A stretch of DNA of 5,596 bases from positions 3,529 through 9,124 of the forward strand of contig CADAHD010000163.1 in NCBI GenBank assembly GCA_902787595.1, written 5' to 3'. The stretch's first letter is position 1, and each line of letters opens with the position of its first letter. Of the stretch, positions 5,049 to 5,596 are shown piece by piece. A model generated the notes under the pieces. That model saw nothing but the letters and a program-made list of their open reading frames with translations. It did not search any database and was not told the DNA's origin. Made by a program: the position numbers and the translations under genes. This stretch comes from an uncultured Lachnospiraceae bacterium (GTDB lineage Bacteria; Bacillota_A; Clostridia; Lachnospirales; Lachnospiraceae).

Positions 5049-5596
5049 TCAGAACTTACCTGCCTTTGCAGCCTCTTCGATAGAAACGGCTGTAGAAACG
5101 GTCATACCAACCATAGGGTTGTTGCCGGCGCCGATCAGACCCATCATCTCAACGTGAGCGGGAACTGAAGAGGAACCTGCGAACTGTGCATCTGAATGCA
5201 TACGTCCCATGGTATCGGTCATACCGTAAGAAGCGGGACCTGCAGCCATGTTATCGGGATGCAGTGTACGTCCGGTACCGCCGCCTGATGCAACGGAGAA
5301 GTACTTCTTGCCTGCTTCGAGGCGTTCCTTCTTATAGGTACCTGCAACGGGATGCTGGAAACGGGTAGGGTTGGTTGAGTTACCGGTGATGGAAACGTCA
5401 ACGTTCTCTTTCCACATGATAGCAACGCCTTCGCAAACATCGTTTGCACCGTAGCAGTTAACCTTTGCACGGGGGCTGTTAGCATCCTTGGAGTAGCACT
5501 TTCTGAATACTTCCTTTACGGTGTTGGTGTAAGGATCGTATTCGGTCTCAACATAAGTGAAGCCGTTGATACGGGAGATGATCTGTGCAGCATCTT
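5049..5596 (-). CDS. GGGtGRT-family protein, N-terminus beyond the window
   Basis: The visible part is the last 181 residues, ending at TGA 5049-5051; the frame is open through the right edge, so the first ATG seen (5417) is an internal Met in AIMWKEN, not the start. The family signature GGGTGRT is at 5265-5285, within SGGGTGRTLHPDNMAAGP, followed by SYGMTDTMGRMHSDAQFAG and a Gly/Met-rich tail (GLIGAGNNPMVGMT). Members are about 330 residues as I recall, so roughly 150 are missing. The family is named for this motif and is common in anaerobic Clostridia; I recall it beside NifU-like iron-sulfur scaffold genes, which would lie near this gene outside the window. Its biochemical role is not established. 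Three cysteines (RKCYSK, NCYGANDVCEG) are visible. Its codon use (GGT, CGT, AAC, GAA, AAG favoured, few AGA or ATA) differs from its neighbours and suggests high expression. It is convergent with the operon. Confidence 0.92.
   Translation of the reverse strand, partial: DAAQIISRINGFTYVETEYDPYTNTVKEVFRKCYSKDANSPRAKVNCYGANDVCEGVAIMWKENVDVSITGNSTNPTRFQHPVAGTYKKERLEAGKKYFSVASGGGTGRTLHPDNMAAGPASYGMTDTMGRMHSDAQFAGSSSVPAHVEMMGLIGAGNNPMVGMTVSTAVSIEEAAKAGKF

Noticed and set aside
5186..5485. Short frames overlapping the GGGtGRT gene
   Set aside because: They are out-of-frame shadows of a strongly biased coding sequence.

Overview
The window looks like chromosomal DNA from an anaerobic Clostridia member, most likely a Lachnospiraceae relative. 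The basis is moderate GC, a GGGtGRT-family protein, a seven-helix GGDEF protein, and a large membrane protein of the kind I associate with DUF6077. The lineage is inferred from gene content and style; there is no rRNA or other phylogenetic marker.

Layout. Positions 1-1830 (minus strand) hold a polytopic membrane protein split into two reading frames, 781-1830 and <1-774. They lie in the same frame and are separated by one TAA codon and six bases. The downstream half is open to the window edge with no stop. Together they read like one protein of more than 600 residues broken by a nonsense codon, or a natural two-part protein. Positions 1831-1960 are a divergent promoter region. In both directions a perfect TATAAT sits 7-8 bases before the chosen ATG, so both messages may be leaderless or nearly so.

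Positions 1961-4913 (plus strand) form a tight three-gene operon. It holds a seven-helix diguanylate cyclase with an intact GGDEF active site and no RxxD inhibitory site, followed by two tandem paralogous single-pass proteins. Their shared C-terminal domain (KPVIYLYG ... EYSYLFWE ... EFIVYWLP.MQDN.YNLISFEGLD ... TVVEWGGSEV) is conserved but has no function I know. Gene junctions overlap or abut (ATGA, then TGA/ATG), so translational coupling is likely. My inference is a membrane signalling module that links an unknown outside cue, c-di-GMP synthesis and a pair of envelope-anchored proteins.

Positions 4914-5048 contain a large imperfect palindrome made of two inverted copies of a dispersed-repeat-like unit, then a strong intrinsic terminator for the operon. 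Positions 5049-5596 (minus strand) hold the C-terminal 181 residues of a GGGtGRT-family protein that enters from the right edge, convergent with the operon and with noticeably different codon use.

I see no tRNA, rRNA, CRISPR array, insertion sequence with a transposase, or phage gene. The most notable points are the in-frame split membrane gene, the paired leaderless-type promoters, the GGDEF/paralog operon, and the composite inverted repeat.
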